From CAYSCZ01 sp051155775 (GTDB lineage Bacteria > Bacteroidota > Bacteroidia > Cytophagales > Cyclobacteriaceae): a stretch of 64,000 bases of DNA. The stretch lies in the NCBI GenBank assembly GCA_051155775.1, contig DAXETV010000010.1:1-64000 (forward strand), given 5' to 3'. Made by a program: the position numbers and the translations under genes. Shown piece by piece: positions 44,136 to 53,219 of the stretch (its first letter is position 1; each line of letters opens with the position of its first letter). Below the pieces are notes generated by a model, which saw nothing but the letters and a program-made list of their open reading frames with translations, did no database searches and was not told where the DNA came from.

Positions 44136-45260
44136 TTACTTATGGTTATGAATAATTGAATGGAAATCAAGATTCATGATTTTAAGCACTATTAAGGCTT
44201 CTGCATTTCTCATGGCTTCATCTTTTGTCGTTTTATCATCCACTAATGCAATTACTTTGTCTATCCCCATGGATTTAAATTCATTTTCTTCAACCTCGGA
44301 CAATCCACAGATTACATATACTTTTTTATCATTTTTTTTAGCGGTTTTGGCAATACCGCTAATCACCTTGCCTTGTAATGTTTGATGATCAAATTTCCCT
44401 TCACCGGTTATGACCAGGTCACAGTCCTCCAGTGCCTCTTCAAAGCCTACCAGTTTCATAATGGTATCAATCCCCGGAAGTAACTTTGCATTCAAAAAGG
44501 CGACACAACCCCCTCCTAAACCACCGGCAGCACCAGATCCAGCAATTGATTGAAGATCGATGCCTGATTTATTTTTAATGATACCTCTGATATTTTTCAG
44601 TCCTTCATCGAGTGATAATACTTCTTGTTCACCTGCACCTTTTTGTCGTGCATAGACATAAGACGCGCCATTGGGTCCAAAGAACGGATTACTTACGTCC
44701 GATATGACATTTATCATGGGTAGATGGAGCTTTTCGGGGGGGGCATAATCTGAAATCTTCAACAGACTTTTACCTATGGGCTTTAATTCATCTCCTTTGT
44801 TGTCATAAAAATGATAACCCAAAGCACTTGCAAGGCCTGTTCCTGCATCATTTGTGGCACTACCTCCGATGAATAAGAATATTTGATCTATCTCTCTGGT
44901 AATTGCATCTTTTACCAGCTGTCCTGTACCGTAGGTTGTCGTAAGCATGCAGTTCCTTTCCTGTTTGTTAAGCAGCTGCAATCCTGAGGCACTGGCCATC
45001 TCTATGTATGCAGCATGCTCATGAATGTAATAAACAGCTTCAACAGGCCTGAATAGTGGATCCAGAACCTGAGTTTTAACAGGATATAATTGCATTTTTT
45101 TAGAAATAACCGCTAGCGAACCTTCACCACCATCTGCCATAGGTATTTTTATACATTCAATATCTTTATGCTTTTTTATTAAGCCGTGTTCAACAGCACT
45201 GCAAACTTGTTCCGCATCCAAGGAACCTTTAAATTTATCCGTAGCTATTAATACCTTCAT
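44136..45260 (-). CDS. glycerate kinase
   Basis: A 374-residue glycerate kinase of the GarK/GlxK family (type 1). The N-terminus is KVLIATDKFKGSLDA, followed by KIPMADGGEGS, LFIGGSATNDAGTG and LVITGEGKFDHQTLQGKV, which form the substrate and ATP sites. It phosphorylates glycerate to 2-phosphoglycerate (or 3-phosphoglycerate in some relatives). The gene stands alone. Confidence 0.92.
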   Translation of the reverse strand: MKVLIATDKFKGSLDAEQVCSAVEHGLIKKHKDIECIKIPMADGGEGSLAVISKKMQLYPVKTQVLDPLFRPVEAVYYIHEHAAYIEMASASGLQLLNKQERNCMLTTTYGTGQLVKDAITREIDQIFLFIGGSATNDAGTGLASALGYHFYDNKGDELKPIGKSLLKISDYAPPEKLHLPMINVISDVSNPFFGPNGASYVYARQKGAGEQEVLSLDEGLKNIRGIIKNKSGIDLQSIAGSGAAGGLGGGCVAFLNAKLLPGIDTIMKLVGFEEALEDCDLVITGEGKFDHQTLQGKVISGIAKTAKKNDKKVYVICGLSEVEENEFKSMGIDKVIALVDDKTTKDEAMRNAEALIVLKIMNLDFHSIIHNHK

Positions 45261-45297
45261 GCGGTTATTATGGATTAATTTTTTAAATTAATAAATC

Positions 45298-45795
45298 ATG
45301 AGCAGTTTTAGGTTCAGACCGAGATTTAAAATGGTTGTTCCAATACCAACCAAAGAACTGGAGACGCGGCTTACAGATAAATTAAAAGATAAATCAGTTG
45401 ATTGTGAGGGTGTTTTTTTAGATGGCCATTGTGTAATTAAAATACCATATGGTGAGCGTCATTTCTGGTCGCCTGAATTGTCATTATCCATTGAAGAAGA
45501 TAAAGACGGTTCATTAATTCGAGGATTATATGGCCCTAATTCCACCATCTGGACAATGTTTATGTTTGGGTACATAGGCATTGGAACATTGGCGTTTTTC
45601 ACCTCATTTTATGGATTTAGCCGACTAAGTTTAGGGATGGAGGCACAAATATTATGGCTACTGCCAGTTTTGGTTGTTTGTGTTTTAATGATTTATTTAT
45701 TTGCTCAGGTAGGACAAAAATTAGGCGCCAAACAAATGTACCGGCTGCATCATTTTTTTGAAGCTACCATCGGAAGAAAACCGGAAATTTATTGA
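45298..45795 (+). CDS. membrane protein of unknown function
   Basis: A 165-residue protein with a soluble N-terminal part (about 1-75; KMVVPIPTKELETRLTDKL; FLDGHCVIKIPYGERHFWSPELSL) and two membrane helices (about 82-102 and 115-138). I do not recognise a named family. The His/Trp-rich strand suggests a steroidogenic (START-like) or similar ligand-binding fold, but this is a guess. Divergent from the glycerate kinase gene. Confidence 0.55.
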   Translation: MSSFRFRPRFKMVVPIPTKELETRLTDKLKDKSVDCEGVFLDGHCVIKIPYGERHFWSPELSLSIEEDKDGSLIRGLYGPNSTIWTMFMFGYIGIGTLAFFTSFYGFSRLSLGMEAQILWLLPVLVVCVLMIYLFAQVGQKLGAKQMYRLHHFFEATIGRKPEIY

Positions 45796-45805
45796 TATAT
45801 TAACA

Positions 45806-46087
45806 TTAGAAAATCTCTGATATACAGTAACATTTACTTCTTATGCTATAAATACCGGACTTGAAAGTGCCGCGCATAAAAAATAGACCTTCGAAAAAGG
45901 ATTTCTCAATAGTTACGGGTTGTCGGATGGTGAGCGCGGTATCCTAATAAATCGGGAATCTTCGCTGTAAGGATTATATGCTATGGTGGCGTTCTTCAAT
46001 ATGTAAGTATCCCCGGTTGTGGCATATACTTCTTCAAGGAGTTCCGTAAAGGATAGAATTTTTCCGTTATCCAATAATGTGTTTCAT
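45806..46087 (-). pseudogene. decayed gene remnant, family not recognised
   Basis: On the minus strand a protein-like stretch runs from about 46087 to 45913 (LLDNGKILSFTELLEEVYAT, then GDTYILKNATIAYN and DSRFIRIPRSPSDNP) without an ATG and ends in an in-frame TAA at 45915-45913. Reading then continues in another frame (VTIEKSFFEGLFFMRGTFKSG) to a TAA at 45808-45806. Two joined frames with sensible amino-acid content and no start look like a truncated, frameshifted gene. I cannot name the family. Confidence 0.45.
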
Positions 46088-46107
46088 ATATGCTTAACGG
46101 ATGCGGG

Positions 46108-48126
46108 CTAAATAACCAGATCCAGCGCTTCATCAACTGTATTAACCGGTTTCTGACATGTTTTATCATAACAAACAAAAATTGTTGTCTTATCATTTAT
46201 TTTATCTTTTCCAGATAGCAGTCTAAATTCTTCCGAGGGCGTTTCACTTCCTATGATGATTTTGTTGGGATTGAACTTTTTTGAAAATTCCCTGGAGAAT
46301 TTTTTAGCGCTTACCCCAATGACTGCTACCTCAGCTGTTGGCTCAATCAATAAGGTATACAAAGATGCCCAGTTGGATAAGCTGTCAGGCGCACGTTCTA
46401 TCAATGCAAATACCTTTTCAACCATTTTAGCCGAGATATCAATATATTTATTTTCACTGAACATATGGCCGATGAGGTAAAGATTATGGGCCATAATGGA
46501 GTTTGATGCCGGAATTACATTATCAAATATTTCCTTCTTTCTTGCGATAAGTTTTTCAGACTCAGTGTTGGTAAAGAAGAAAAGGTTTTCATCCGGATCA
46601 AAGAATGACCCTAAGACATAATCCAAAAGTGACTTTGCTTGCATGATGATACCTTTTTGGAGTGTAGCCTGATAAAGTTTAATCAACGCTTCGATGACGA
46701 GCGCATAATCTTCCAGATAAGCATCAATTTTCGATTCGCCATTTTTAAAAGTCCTCTTTACTCTATTCCCGTCAATTAATCGATTATTCAAAAAATAATA
46801 ATTTTCTTCTGCCAGCTGTAGAAACCTTGGCTCATTAAAGGCATTGTAAGCATCTATTAAACCACTTAAAACTAAAGCGTTCCACCCTGTAATGATTTTA
46901 TCATCAAGACCCGGCCTTACCCTTTTATTCCTCATATCAAGGGCTTGATGATTAAAAGCCTGTAAAGCCTGCTTTAGTGTAGAAATATTTACATCATGTT
47001 TTTCGGCGTATTCATCAAGTGTATCCTTAACATGTAGAATGTTATTTCCATTTTCCCAGTTTCCATCTTCAGTTACGCCATAATATTTTTTAATTATATC
47101 TAAATGATCACACTGAATTTTATCCAATTCACTATTCTTCCACACATAAAATTTTCCTTCTTCACCTTCGCTGTCGGCGTCCAGGGCCGAATAAAAGCCA
47201 CCTTCTTCATTCATCATTTCATCCTGAAGCCATTCAACGGTTTGATAGACTACATCTTTATATTGCTCATTGCCACTAATTTGATAAGCTTCAGCATAAA
47301 CGCTTAGCAATTGTCCATTGTCATAAAGCATTTTTTCAAAGTGGGGCGCAAACCATTCTTCGTCAACTGAATATCTTGAGAATCCTCCTTTCAGATGATC
47401 GTAGATGCCACCACTGGACATTTTGTTTAGTGTTATGATTAATTGTTGGCGGGCTGGCTCATCATTTGTCAGGTCATAATACCTGGCTACAAATTTCCAT
47501 ATAGCAGGCAATGGAAATTTTGGGGCTTTATTCATACCGCCCGCTTTAGAATCAAAGGATGAAGATAGTTTACCAAAAATAATGTTTAGTTTTTCCATGG
47601 AAAGTGGCAGATCAGTATCCTCCAATCCAAATTTTTTAGAGTCGTTTAAGTTGAGTGATTGTGTGAATTTTAAAGCTGATTCCTCAAGTTGATTACGATG
47701 TTTTTTAAATGCGTCAGCAACATTTAAAAGCAGTTTCATCCAAACCTCCTTGCGAAAGTAAGTTCCTCCGTAGAAGGGTTTTTGATCTGGTGTAAGCATG
47801 ACATTCAGTGGCCACCCTCCATGCAGTCCCATCGCATGCACCGCTTCCATGTAAACCTGGTCTACATCCGGCCGCTCTTCCCGGTCAACTTTAATGTTTA
47901 CAAAATGCTTGTTCATGATTTCCGCCACTTCTTCTTTTTCAAAAGATTCGTGCTCCATAACATGGCACCAGTGGCAGGCAGAGTATCCGATGCTTAGAAT
48001 GATGGGTTTGTCTTCGTCCTTTGCTTTATCTAAAGCTTCCTTTTCCCATGGGTACCATTCTACGGGGTTGTAGGCGTGTTGTAATAGATAGGGGCTGGTG
48101 CTATTGATCAGGTGATTAGGTCTCAT
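46108..48126 (-). CDS. YyaL/SSP411-type thioredoxin-domain protein (DUF255)
   Basis: A 672-residue protein of the spermatogenesis-associated-20/YyaL family. The N-terminal thioredoxin-like domain has SACHWCHVMEHESF and NIKVDREERPDVDQVYM; the C-terminal two thirds form an alpha/alpha barrel like N-acylglucosamine epimerases and glycosidases (GGIYDHLKGGFSRYSVDEEW; FYSALDADSEGEEGKFYVW; ITGWNALVLSGL). Widespread but of unproven function. Overlaps the GSCFA gene start by 4 bases (48123-48126). Confidence 0.9.
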   Translation of the reverse strand: MRPNHLINSTSPYLLQHAYNPVEWYPWEKEALDKAKDEDKPIILSIGYSACHWCHVMEHESFEKEEVAEIMNKHFVNIKVDREERPDVDQVYMEAVHAMGLHGGWPLNVMLTPDQKPFYGGTYFRKEVWMKLLLNVADAFKKHRNQLEESALKFTQSLNLNDSKKFGLEDTDLPLSMEKLNIIFGKLSSSFDSKAGGMNKAPKFPLPAIWKFVARYYDLTNDEPARQQLIITLNKMSSGGIYDHLKGGFSRYSVDEEWFAPHFEKMLYDNGQLLSVYAEAYQISGNEQYKDVVYQTVEWLQDEMMNEEGGFYSALDADSEGEEGKFYVWKNSELDKIQCDHLDIIKKYYGVTEDGNWENGNNILHVKDTLDEYAEKHDVNISTLKQALQAFNHQALDMRNKRVRPGLDDKIITGWNALVLSGLIDAYNAFNEPRFLQLAEENYYFLNNRLIDGNRVKRTFKNGESKIDAYLEDYALVIEALIKLYQATLQKGIIMQAKSLLDYVLGSFFDPDENLFFFTNTESEKLIARKKEIFDNVIPASNSIMAHNLYLIGHMFSENKYIDISAKMVEKVFALIERAPDSLSNWASLYTLLIEPTAEVAVIGVSAKKFSREFSKKFNPNKIIIGSETPSEEFRLLSGKDKINDKTTIFVCYDKTCQKPVNTVDEALDLVI

Positions 48127-49085
48127 TTCAATGATGTTTTTAATTTTTCGATCTCTGCCTCAACGTTTACTTTTTTCGAAAGGCTTTCTAATATTTTAAT
48201 GGTTTTTAAAATAAATTGTTTGTGATAATCACTACCCGGGTTGAAGGGTTTGTGCGCCAAGGCTTTTTTTATGTCTCCCCACTGGCTTATAAAGTCAATC
48301 GTTTCATTGTCGATAGCTGTGGATATAAATTTTTGAAAAATATAATCCTCGGCAAATGCCGTAGGGTGTATCAGATCCTCTTTATAATACCGGTAATCCC
48401 TTAAATCATCCATCATGATCTCAAAGGAAGGGAAATAAAATACTTTTTGAGGGGCGATTTCAACAATCTGTCTGGTTACAAAGCGTAAAACAGACTTGCT
48501 ATAGCTATTTTCAATGAGGCTGTCTTTTAAATGTCTTACGGGGCTGACGGTCAGTATAATATTTGAATCAACATTATTAATTAACCAATGATAATCATCA
48601 ATAATATCTTTAACCCTGAGCACCTCCTTGTTAAAATATTTTGATGGTTGTTTATGGCAATTGTTCACCAAGGCATTGTTCTCTAACCGACGGTAAACAA
48701 AAGCTGTCCCCAATGTGATAATGATCCAGTCACATATTTTTAGTGTCTTTTTGAATTCATCGATTGCCTTTTCTAACATGCGGATCAGATCTAGGCTATC
48801 AGTGCTGGCGTAGCAGGAATGAAAATCAGGATGCAGATAGATATCATTGACTTTAATGATATCCTCAGGATTGGTTTGTTCAGATCCCAATGCATATTTG
48901 AACAGTTTTATAATGGAATAGGGGTTGTAGGTGGTACCAAAGTGGTTGTTTAGCACCTGAAATTTATTCTCAACTAATTTTTCCCCAATAACTGTCGAGA
49001 AGCAAGAACCAACAGTAATTAGCTGGTCGTTTATATTGATACTTTTAATAAATGGAGGGATGCTTATTTCAGTCCTAAACTTCAT
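48123..49085 (-). CDS. GSCFA domain protein
   Basis: A 320-residue protein of the GSCFA family, named for the ITVGSCFSTVIGEKL segment near residue 25. It has an SGNH-hydrolase-like fold with YNPYSI and HPTAFAEDYIF near the ends of the domain. It may act on polysaccharides or lipids, but the substrate is unknown. It is co-transcribed with the DUF255 gene, whose start it overlaps. Confidence 0.9.
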   Translation of the reverse strand: MKFRTEISIPPFIKSININDQLITVGSCFSTVIGEKLVENKFQVLNNHFGTTYNPYSIIKLFKYALGSEQTNPEDIIKVNDIYLHPDFHSCYASTDSLDLIRMLEKAIDEFKKTLKICDWIIITLGTAFVYRRLENNALVNNCHKQPSKYFNKEVLRVKDIIDDYHWLINNVDSNIILTVSPVRHLKDSLIENSYSKSVLRFVTRQIVEIAPQKVFYFPSFEIMMDDLRDYRYYKEDLIHPTAFAEDYIFQKFISTAIDNETIDFISQWGDIKKALAHKPFNPGSDYHKQFILKTIKILESLSKKVNVEAEIEKLKTSLK

Positions 49086-49101
49086 GAGACCTGTAAAATA
49101 A

Positions 49102-49132
49102 AAAAGGCCTCTTAATTACTAAGAGGCCTTTT
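49102..49132 (-). terminator. intrinsic terminator for the ribosomal protein operon
   Basis: AAAAGGCCTCTT (49102-49113) and AAGAGGCCTTTT (49121-49132) form a perfect 12-bp stem. On the minus strand it runs into TTTTTTATTTT, so it ends the rpsF-rpsR-rplI transcript before the GSCFA gene. Confidence 0.85.
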
Positions 49133-49162
49133 GAAGGTATTTATAAATTTTTTTAATTGTCA

Positions 49163-49606
49163 TTACTCTGCTTCCACTTCAATCGCTATTTCTTTTTTTA
49201 CCTCTTTATGAAGGTCAAGGATGGCGTGGTGTTGGCCCAGAGTTTTTATAGGCTCTTTAAATGAGATTTTTTTTCTATCCACAAAAAATCCTTTATCCCT
49301 GAGTGCATCCGATACTTGTAAAGCTGTTATTGCACCAAAAATTTTTCCAGTCTCACCTGCTTTTGTGAGGATTTTAAGTGTTACATCTTCCATTGAATTC
49401 GCCATATCTTCAGCATCAGCCTTTTGTTTTTCGGCTTTATGGGCCATTTGTTTGATGGTTTCTTCAATGTGTTTTTTATTCGACTTATTAGCAATGATTG
49501 CTAATCTTTTAGGTATAAGAAAATTTCTTCCGTAGCCGCCCCTTACGCTTACTACGTCGTTTTTATATCCCAATCCTTTAATATCCTCTTTGAGGATGAC
49601 TTCCAT
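49163..49606 (-). CDS. rplI: 50S ribosomal protein L9
   Basis: A 147-residue L9 (MEVILKEDIKGLG; GYGRNFLIPKRLA; IFGAITALQVSDAL). The upstream ATG at 49618 would add four residues (MSSN); homologues begin at MEVILKED, so I use 49606. L9 binds 23S rRNA near the L1 stalk and affects translation fidelity. Last gene of the three-gene operon. Confidence 0.95.
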   Translation of the reverse strand: MEVILKEDIKGLGYKNDVVSVRGGYGRNFLIPKRLAIIANKSNKKHIEETIKQMAHKAEKQKADAEDMANSMEDVTLKILTKAGETGKIFGAITALQVSDALRDKGFFVDRKKISFKEPIKTLGQHHAILDLHKEVKKEIAIEVEAE

Positions 49607-49627
49607 GTTTGATGACATAATGCAAAA

Positions 49628-49879
49628 TTATTTTAAAGAATCAGCAACATAAGGTAATAAAGCCAGGTGACGTGCTCTTTTTACTGCCTGAGAGACTTTC
49701 TTTTGATATTTCAGGCTGGTACCTGTTATTCTTCTTGGAAGAATTTTACCCTGGTCATTTACAAATTTCAAAAGGAAATCAGCATCTTTATAGTCAATAT
49801 ACTTAATGCCGTTTTTCTTAAAACGGCAGTATTTTTTCTTTATCTGATCCCTGTTGATGGGTTCATTCATTAATGTCAT
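49628..49879 (-). CDS. rpsR: 30S ribosomal protein S18
   Basis: An 83-residue S18 (KKKYCRFKKNGIKYIDYKD; ILPRRITGTSLKYQKKVSQAVKRARHLALLPY). It pairs with S6 in the platform of the small subunit. Its start overlaps the rpsF stop by 4 bases (49876-49879), so translation is coupled. Confidence 0.96.
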   Translation of the reverse strand: MTLMNEPINRDQIKKKYCRFKKNGIKYIDYKDADFLLKFVNDQGKILPRRITGTSLKYQKKVSQAVKRARHLALLPYVADSLK

Positions 49880-50244
49880 ATAATCACCTCCTCTTTGTTT
49901 TCTTTTTTCTTTTTGAATTCACCTTTTCTTCTTCTTTCATTATAAACGAGCGCATGTTTATCTAATGATACCGTTAGAAACCTCATCACTGTTTCATCTC
50001 TTCTGAACTCAGTCTCCAGGATATCGATAACCTGAGGGTCTGTCTCATATTCAAATAAATGATAAAATCCGGTTGATTTTCCCTGAATAGGGTAGGCGAG
50101 TTTTCTTAATCCCCAATTTTCGTCATTAAGAAATTTAGAATTATTTTCCTTAAGGATGTTTCTAAACTTCTCAACGGCATCCTTCATCTGAGCTTCAGAT
50201 AAAACGGGAGTTAAAATGAATACCGTTTCGTAATTTTTAAGCAT
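49876..50244 (-). CDS. rpsF: 30S ribosomal protein S6
   Basis: A 122-residue S6 (NYETVFILTPVLSEAQMKDAVEKF; LAYPIQGKSTGFYHLFEYE; VMRFLTVSLDK) with a lysine/glutamate-rich tail. It binds S18 on 16S rRNA. First gene of rpsF-rpsR-rplI; a -7 box is seen 31 bases upstream. There is no ssb or priB between S6 and S18. Confidence 0.96.
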   Translation of the reverse strand: MLKNYETVFILTPVLSEAQMKDAVEKFRNILKENNSKFLNDENWGLRKLAYPIQGKSTGFYHLFEYETDPQVIDILETEFRRDETVMRFLTVSLDKHALVYNERRRKGEFKKKKENKEEVII

Positions 50245-50274
50245 AGTAAATTAGTATTAATTAAAATTGAGGTG

Positions 50275-50282
50275 CAAAATTA
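50275..50282 (-). promoter_or_regulatory. -7 promoter box for rpsF operon
   Basis: Minus-strand TAATTTTG fits TAnnTTTG exactly and is 30 bases before the rpsF ATG, in the normal place for a housekeeping promoter in this phylum. Confidence 0.5.
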
Positions 50283-50307
50283 TAATAAATCATGTAGAAT
50301 AAGCTAT

Positions 50308-51243
50308 CTACTTAATAAAAAATTCCCCACTTCCCATTAAATAGTCGTCAGTATAGATCTCCACGGTGTGTTCCCCGTCAGCATAGTCACTATTTTGGGT
50401 ATAATAAAAGGTGACTTTTTGCCTTGAACGGTCATATAGAATTTCTTTGCTGGCAGTATAAAACATCTCTCGTCCTTTAAATTTAAAAGTTCCTGAACCA
50501 GTAGTTACATCAAAAAGTACTTTTTTCAATGGGTCAAGAATCCTGATCATCACCTCTTTTCCTTCAATAGGTGCTACTTTATTCTCGGCGATGTAGAATT
50601 CTATTTTTAATTTTTCTATGTGCCTGTTCCTGAAATCATATTCCCGCTCTTTTCCTCTTCGGTTAACGGCAAAGATTTTTACGCCTTCTGCTTTTAGTTG
50701 GGAGGCAGTTTTTATCTTACTTTCCAGCTTTTCTTTATCCTGATTAAGATTTTGTAAAGACTGGGATAGTTCCTCTTTTTCTGTTTTCAGCTCCGTGTTT
50801 TCAACCATTAGTTGCTCTGTAATTTCCTTTAGCCGGTCAATTTCTTTGTCCTGGGCAAGCAACAGCTCCTGATAGCCGTCTACTTTTTCCTGGAGCGTGT
50901 ATATTTTTTTATTTTTCCTGATCCCTTCATTTCTTAATTCTTTCTTTTCCTGTTCGAGGCGATCTCGTACCTGAATAAGGGTATCAATTTCTCCACCTAA
51001 TTGAGAAATGGTAAGTATTTTGTTGTTCAATTCTGTGCTGATTGAATCCAACTGCTCATAAGCCTTATTCAACTCTGCTTCTCGTTGAGCCCTTTCAGCT
51101 TTTACTTTCTCATTTTGGAAATAAAAAAACACACCTAACCCAGCAATCAATACTGCCAATACAATGGCTACAATTTTAAATGTGTTGTTTTTTTTGTTAT
51201 CAGACACCGGCTCCTGGTTCATGGACTGTTCGTGGTCTTCCAT
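50308..51243 (-). CDS. membrane-anchored coiled-coil protein of unknown function
   Basis: A 311-residue protein with a cytosolic N-terminus (1-22), one helix (about 24-43), a long coiled coil (about 50-185, heptads such as LNNKILTISQLGGEIDTLIQ) and a C-terminal beta domain of about 110 residues (VKIFAVNRRGKERE; KLKIEFYIAENKVAPIEGKEVMIRI; HTVEIYTDDYLMGSGEFF). The coiled coil would reach into the periplasm. Conserved in Cytophagales-like genomes by impression, function unknown. Confidence 0.7.
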   Translation of the reverse strand: MEDHEQSMNQEPVSDNKKNNTFKIVAIVLAVLIAGLGVFFYFQNEKVKAERAQREAELNKAYEQLDSISTELNNKILTISQLGGEIDTLIQVRDRLEQEKKELRNEGIRKNKKIYTLQEKVDGYQELLLAQDKEIDRLKEITEQLMVENTELKTEKEELSQSLQNLNQDKEKLESKIKTASQLKAEGVKIFAVNRRGKEREYDFRNRHIEKLKIEFYIAENKVAPIEGKEVMIRILDPLKKVLFDVTTGSGTFKFKGREMFYTASKEILYDRSRQKVTFYYTQNSDYADGEHTVEIYTDDYLMGSGEFFIK

Positions 51244-51259
51244 TATTTTATTGTTTGCT

Positions 51260-51267
51260 CAAATTTA
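51260..51267 (-). promoter_or_regulatory. -7 promoter box for coiled-coil gene
   Basis: Minus-strand TAAATTTG is a perfect TAnnTTTG, 16 bases before the ATG at 51243. Confidence 0.5.
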
Positions 51268-51294
51268 AGTGGTTTAATGTAATTACATAAGTTT

Positions 51295-52068
51295 TTAATA
51301 ATCAAGTATAAAGTACTCATTACTAAAACGCTTACTTTTAAATAAAATTCCAAAATGAAAAAAATCTGCTGACATGGTTATGTCCGGATGCCTGCGAACC
51401 TTTTCCCATGCATTATTCATGTCTTTTGACCAATAAATGTCATCAATTATAATTATTCCTTGCTCATCCAAATAAGGAAGTATTTTATTGAAATATTTGG
51501 TTGTGGGTTCGTATTTGTGGTTTGCATCGATATAGACCAACTCAGGGGCAGGATGATCAATTAAAATATCGTCTAATGCATCATCGATATTTGCTATTAT
51601 CAAATGGATATTTTTTTTGTTTAAGCTTTCAAATTGCTTGCCGGCCAATGCCGCTATGTTAGGGCTTCCTTCCACAGTTATCACGCTTACCTGTTCATTT
51701 TCAGCCATGTAAAGTGTGTTGATGCCAAGAGATGTGCCCAATTCTAGTATATTATGGTATGCTAAATGGTCAATAATACGATTAAGGGCTATTGAAAATT
51801 TTTTTGAGCTAAGACTCCTTTTTGCTACTGAAGCGATCTTTCTTTTATCAGATAATCCCGTCCCTAAATCACTTACCTCAACGATATTTTGATTTTTCAG
51901 ATATGATTTTCTAATGGCTTCAACCTTATCTAAATAGTCAGAGTGGTGAGGTCTTTTTAAGCAGATTGTGAATAAATTATACAAAAATGGTGAGTGAATA
52001 GAATATTCATCTACTGCATGCAACTTATGGCTAATAAAGGAGGAGGTTCTAAAAAATAAATTATTCAA
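51295..52068 (-). CDS. class I SAM-dependent methyltransferase
   Basis: A 257-residue methyltransferase, close in pattern to the methyltransf_24/O-methyltransferase group. The SAM-binding glycine loop is ILELGTSLGINTLYMA with the following acidic VEGSPNIA; LVYIDANHKYEPTTKYF gives the metal-site-like D-A-N-H. The start is TTG at 52068 because no ATG exists upstream in frame, and apaG ends 3 bases before it. Substrate unknown. Confidence 0.75.
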   Translation of the reverse strand: MNNLFFRTSSFISHKLHAVDEYSIHSPFLYNLFTICLKRPHHSDYLDKVEAIRKSYLKNQNIVEVSDLGTGLSDKRKIASVAKRSLSSKKFSIALNRIIDHLAYHNILELGTSLGINTLYMAENEQVSVITVEGSPNIAALAGKQFESLNKKNIHLIIANIDDALDDILIDHPAPELVYIDANHKYEPTTKYFNKILPYLDEQGIIIIDDIYWSKDMNNAWEKVRRHPDITMSADFFHFGILFKSKRFSNEYFILDY

Positions 52069-52070
52069 TG

Positions 52071-52457
52071 TTAATTTAAGAGGTGCGGGGCTATCATCGT
52101 GAACTCGGGTACATAAGCTTCAAATTGCTTACCGTCCATAATCCTATTCATCAAAAATCTCCCGACCATTTTACCAATGCCTGACTTGAGGTTGCATCCG
52201 GAAACATATTGATGGATTTGTTTTGGTTCCAGTGTAGGTTGTTTACCAACAACACCATCACCCTCAACTTCCCTTATTTCATGGGTGGCATCATAAATAA
52301 GCCAGTGCCTCCTCAGTAACTGGATGGTGTGCTCGCTTTGATTCTCTATGGAAATCTTATAAGTAAATACATAGTGCCATTGACCAGGACTGGAATATTC
52401 CGGTTGATATTCCGTTTCCACGCTCACTTTGATTCCCTTTGTTATTTCTGTTACCAT
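52071..52457 (-). CDS. apaG: ApaG domain protein
   Basis: A 128-residue immunoglobulin-like beta protein: IKVSVETEYQPEYSSPGQWHYVFTYKISIENQSE, then LLRRHWLIYD and GVVGKQPTLEPKQIHQYVSGC, the family signature. ApaG is linked to Co2+ resistance in enterobacteria; the biochemical role is uncertain. Divergent from ung. Confidence 0.95.
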   Translation of the reverse strand: MVTEITKGIKVSVETEYQPEYSSPGQWHYVFTYKISIENQSEHTIQLLRRHWLIYDATHEIREVEGDGVVGKQPTLEPKQIHQYVSGCNLKSGIGKMVGRFLMNRIMDGKQFEAYVPEFTMIAPHLLN

Positions 52458-52554
52458 TAATACTCAGTTGTAAAATCCCGGGTAGCTATTAAATGCTAAT
52501 ATATTTTTTAATTTAAGAAAACATAAAAACTTTTGAATAAAATTATGTGAATAT

Positions 52555-53217
52555 ATGAACGTAAAAATTGAAGAGCAATGGAAAGAAAAGTTAAAAAAAG
52601 AATTTGAAAAACCATATTTTGAAAGGCTTATTGCCTTCGTGAGAGATGAATATAAATACCATGTCGTATATCCTCCGGGGAAAGAAATTTTTAATGCATT
52701 TGATCAATGTCCATATGAAAAAGTAAAAGTTGTAATCATTGGTCAGGATCCATATCATGGAAAAGGACAGGCCCATGGATTGTGCTTTTCAGTAAATGAA
52801 AATATAAAGATGCCACCTTCTCTGGTCAATATTTTCAAGGAGATAAAAGATGACCTTGGTGTAGAGGCTCCCTTACATGGTAATTTGGAGAATTGGGCAA
52901 AGCAAGGTGTACTGTTATTAAACGCTACCCTGACGGTAAAAGCCCGGCAACCAGGTTCGCATCAAAACAAAGGCTGGGAAACTTTTACGGATGCCGCTAT
53001 CCGATCATTAGCAGAAAACAGGGAAAATCTTGTCTTTTTATTATGGGGATCATACGCTCAAAGAAAAGGAGCTGTTATAGATCAGTCCAGGCATTTAGTG
53101 CTTAAATCAGCCCATCCTTCTCCGTTCTCTGCCCATCGAGGCTTTTTCGGCAACAGGCATTTTAGCAAAGCTAATGCCTATCTTAGGAAGCACAATATAG
53201 AACCCATTCATTGGTAG
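52555..53217 (+). CDS. ung: uracil-DNA glycosylase
   Basis: A 220-residue family 1 UDG. The water-activating motif is GQDPYHG (Asp65) and the DNA-intercalation loop is HPSPFSAHRGFFG near residue 187. It removes uracil from DNA in base excision repair. Complete and canonical. Confidence 0.97.
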   Translation: MNVKIEEQWKEKLKKEFEKPYFERLIAFVRDEYKYHVVYPPGKEIFNAFDQCPYEKVKVVIIGQDPYHGKGQAHGLCFSVNENIKMPPSLVNIFKEIKDDLGVEAPLHGNLENWAKQGVLLLNATLTVKARQPGSHQNKGWETFTDAAIRSLAENRENLVFLLWGSYAQRKGAVIDQSRHLVLKSAHPSPFSAHRGFFGNRHFSKANAYLRKHNIEPIHW

Positions 53218-53219
53218 TA

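Noticed and set aside
45996..46196. Minus-strand open frame starting MIRQQFLFV
   Set aside because: Its first part lies in another frame over the DUF255 gene, and the alternative frame gives a more protein-like remnant.
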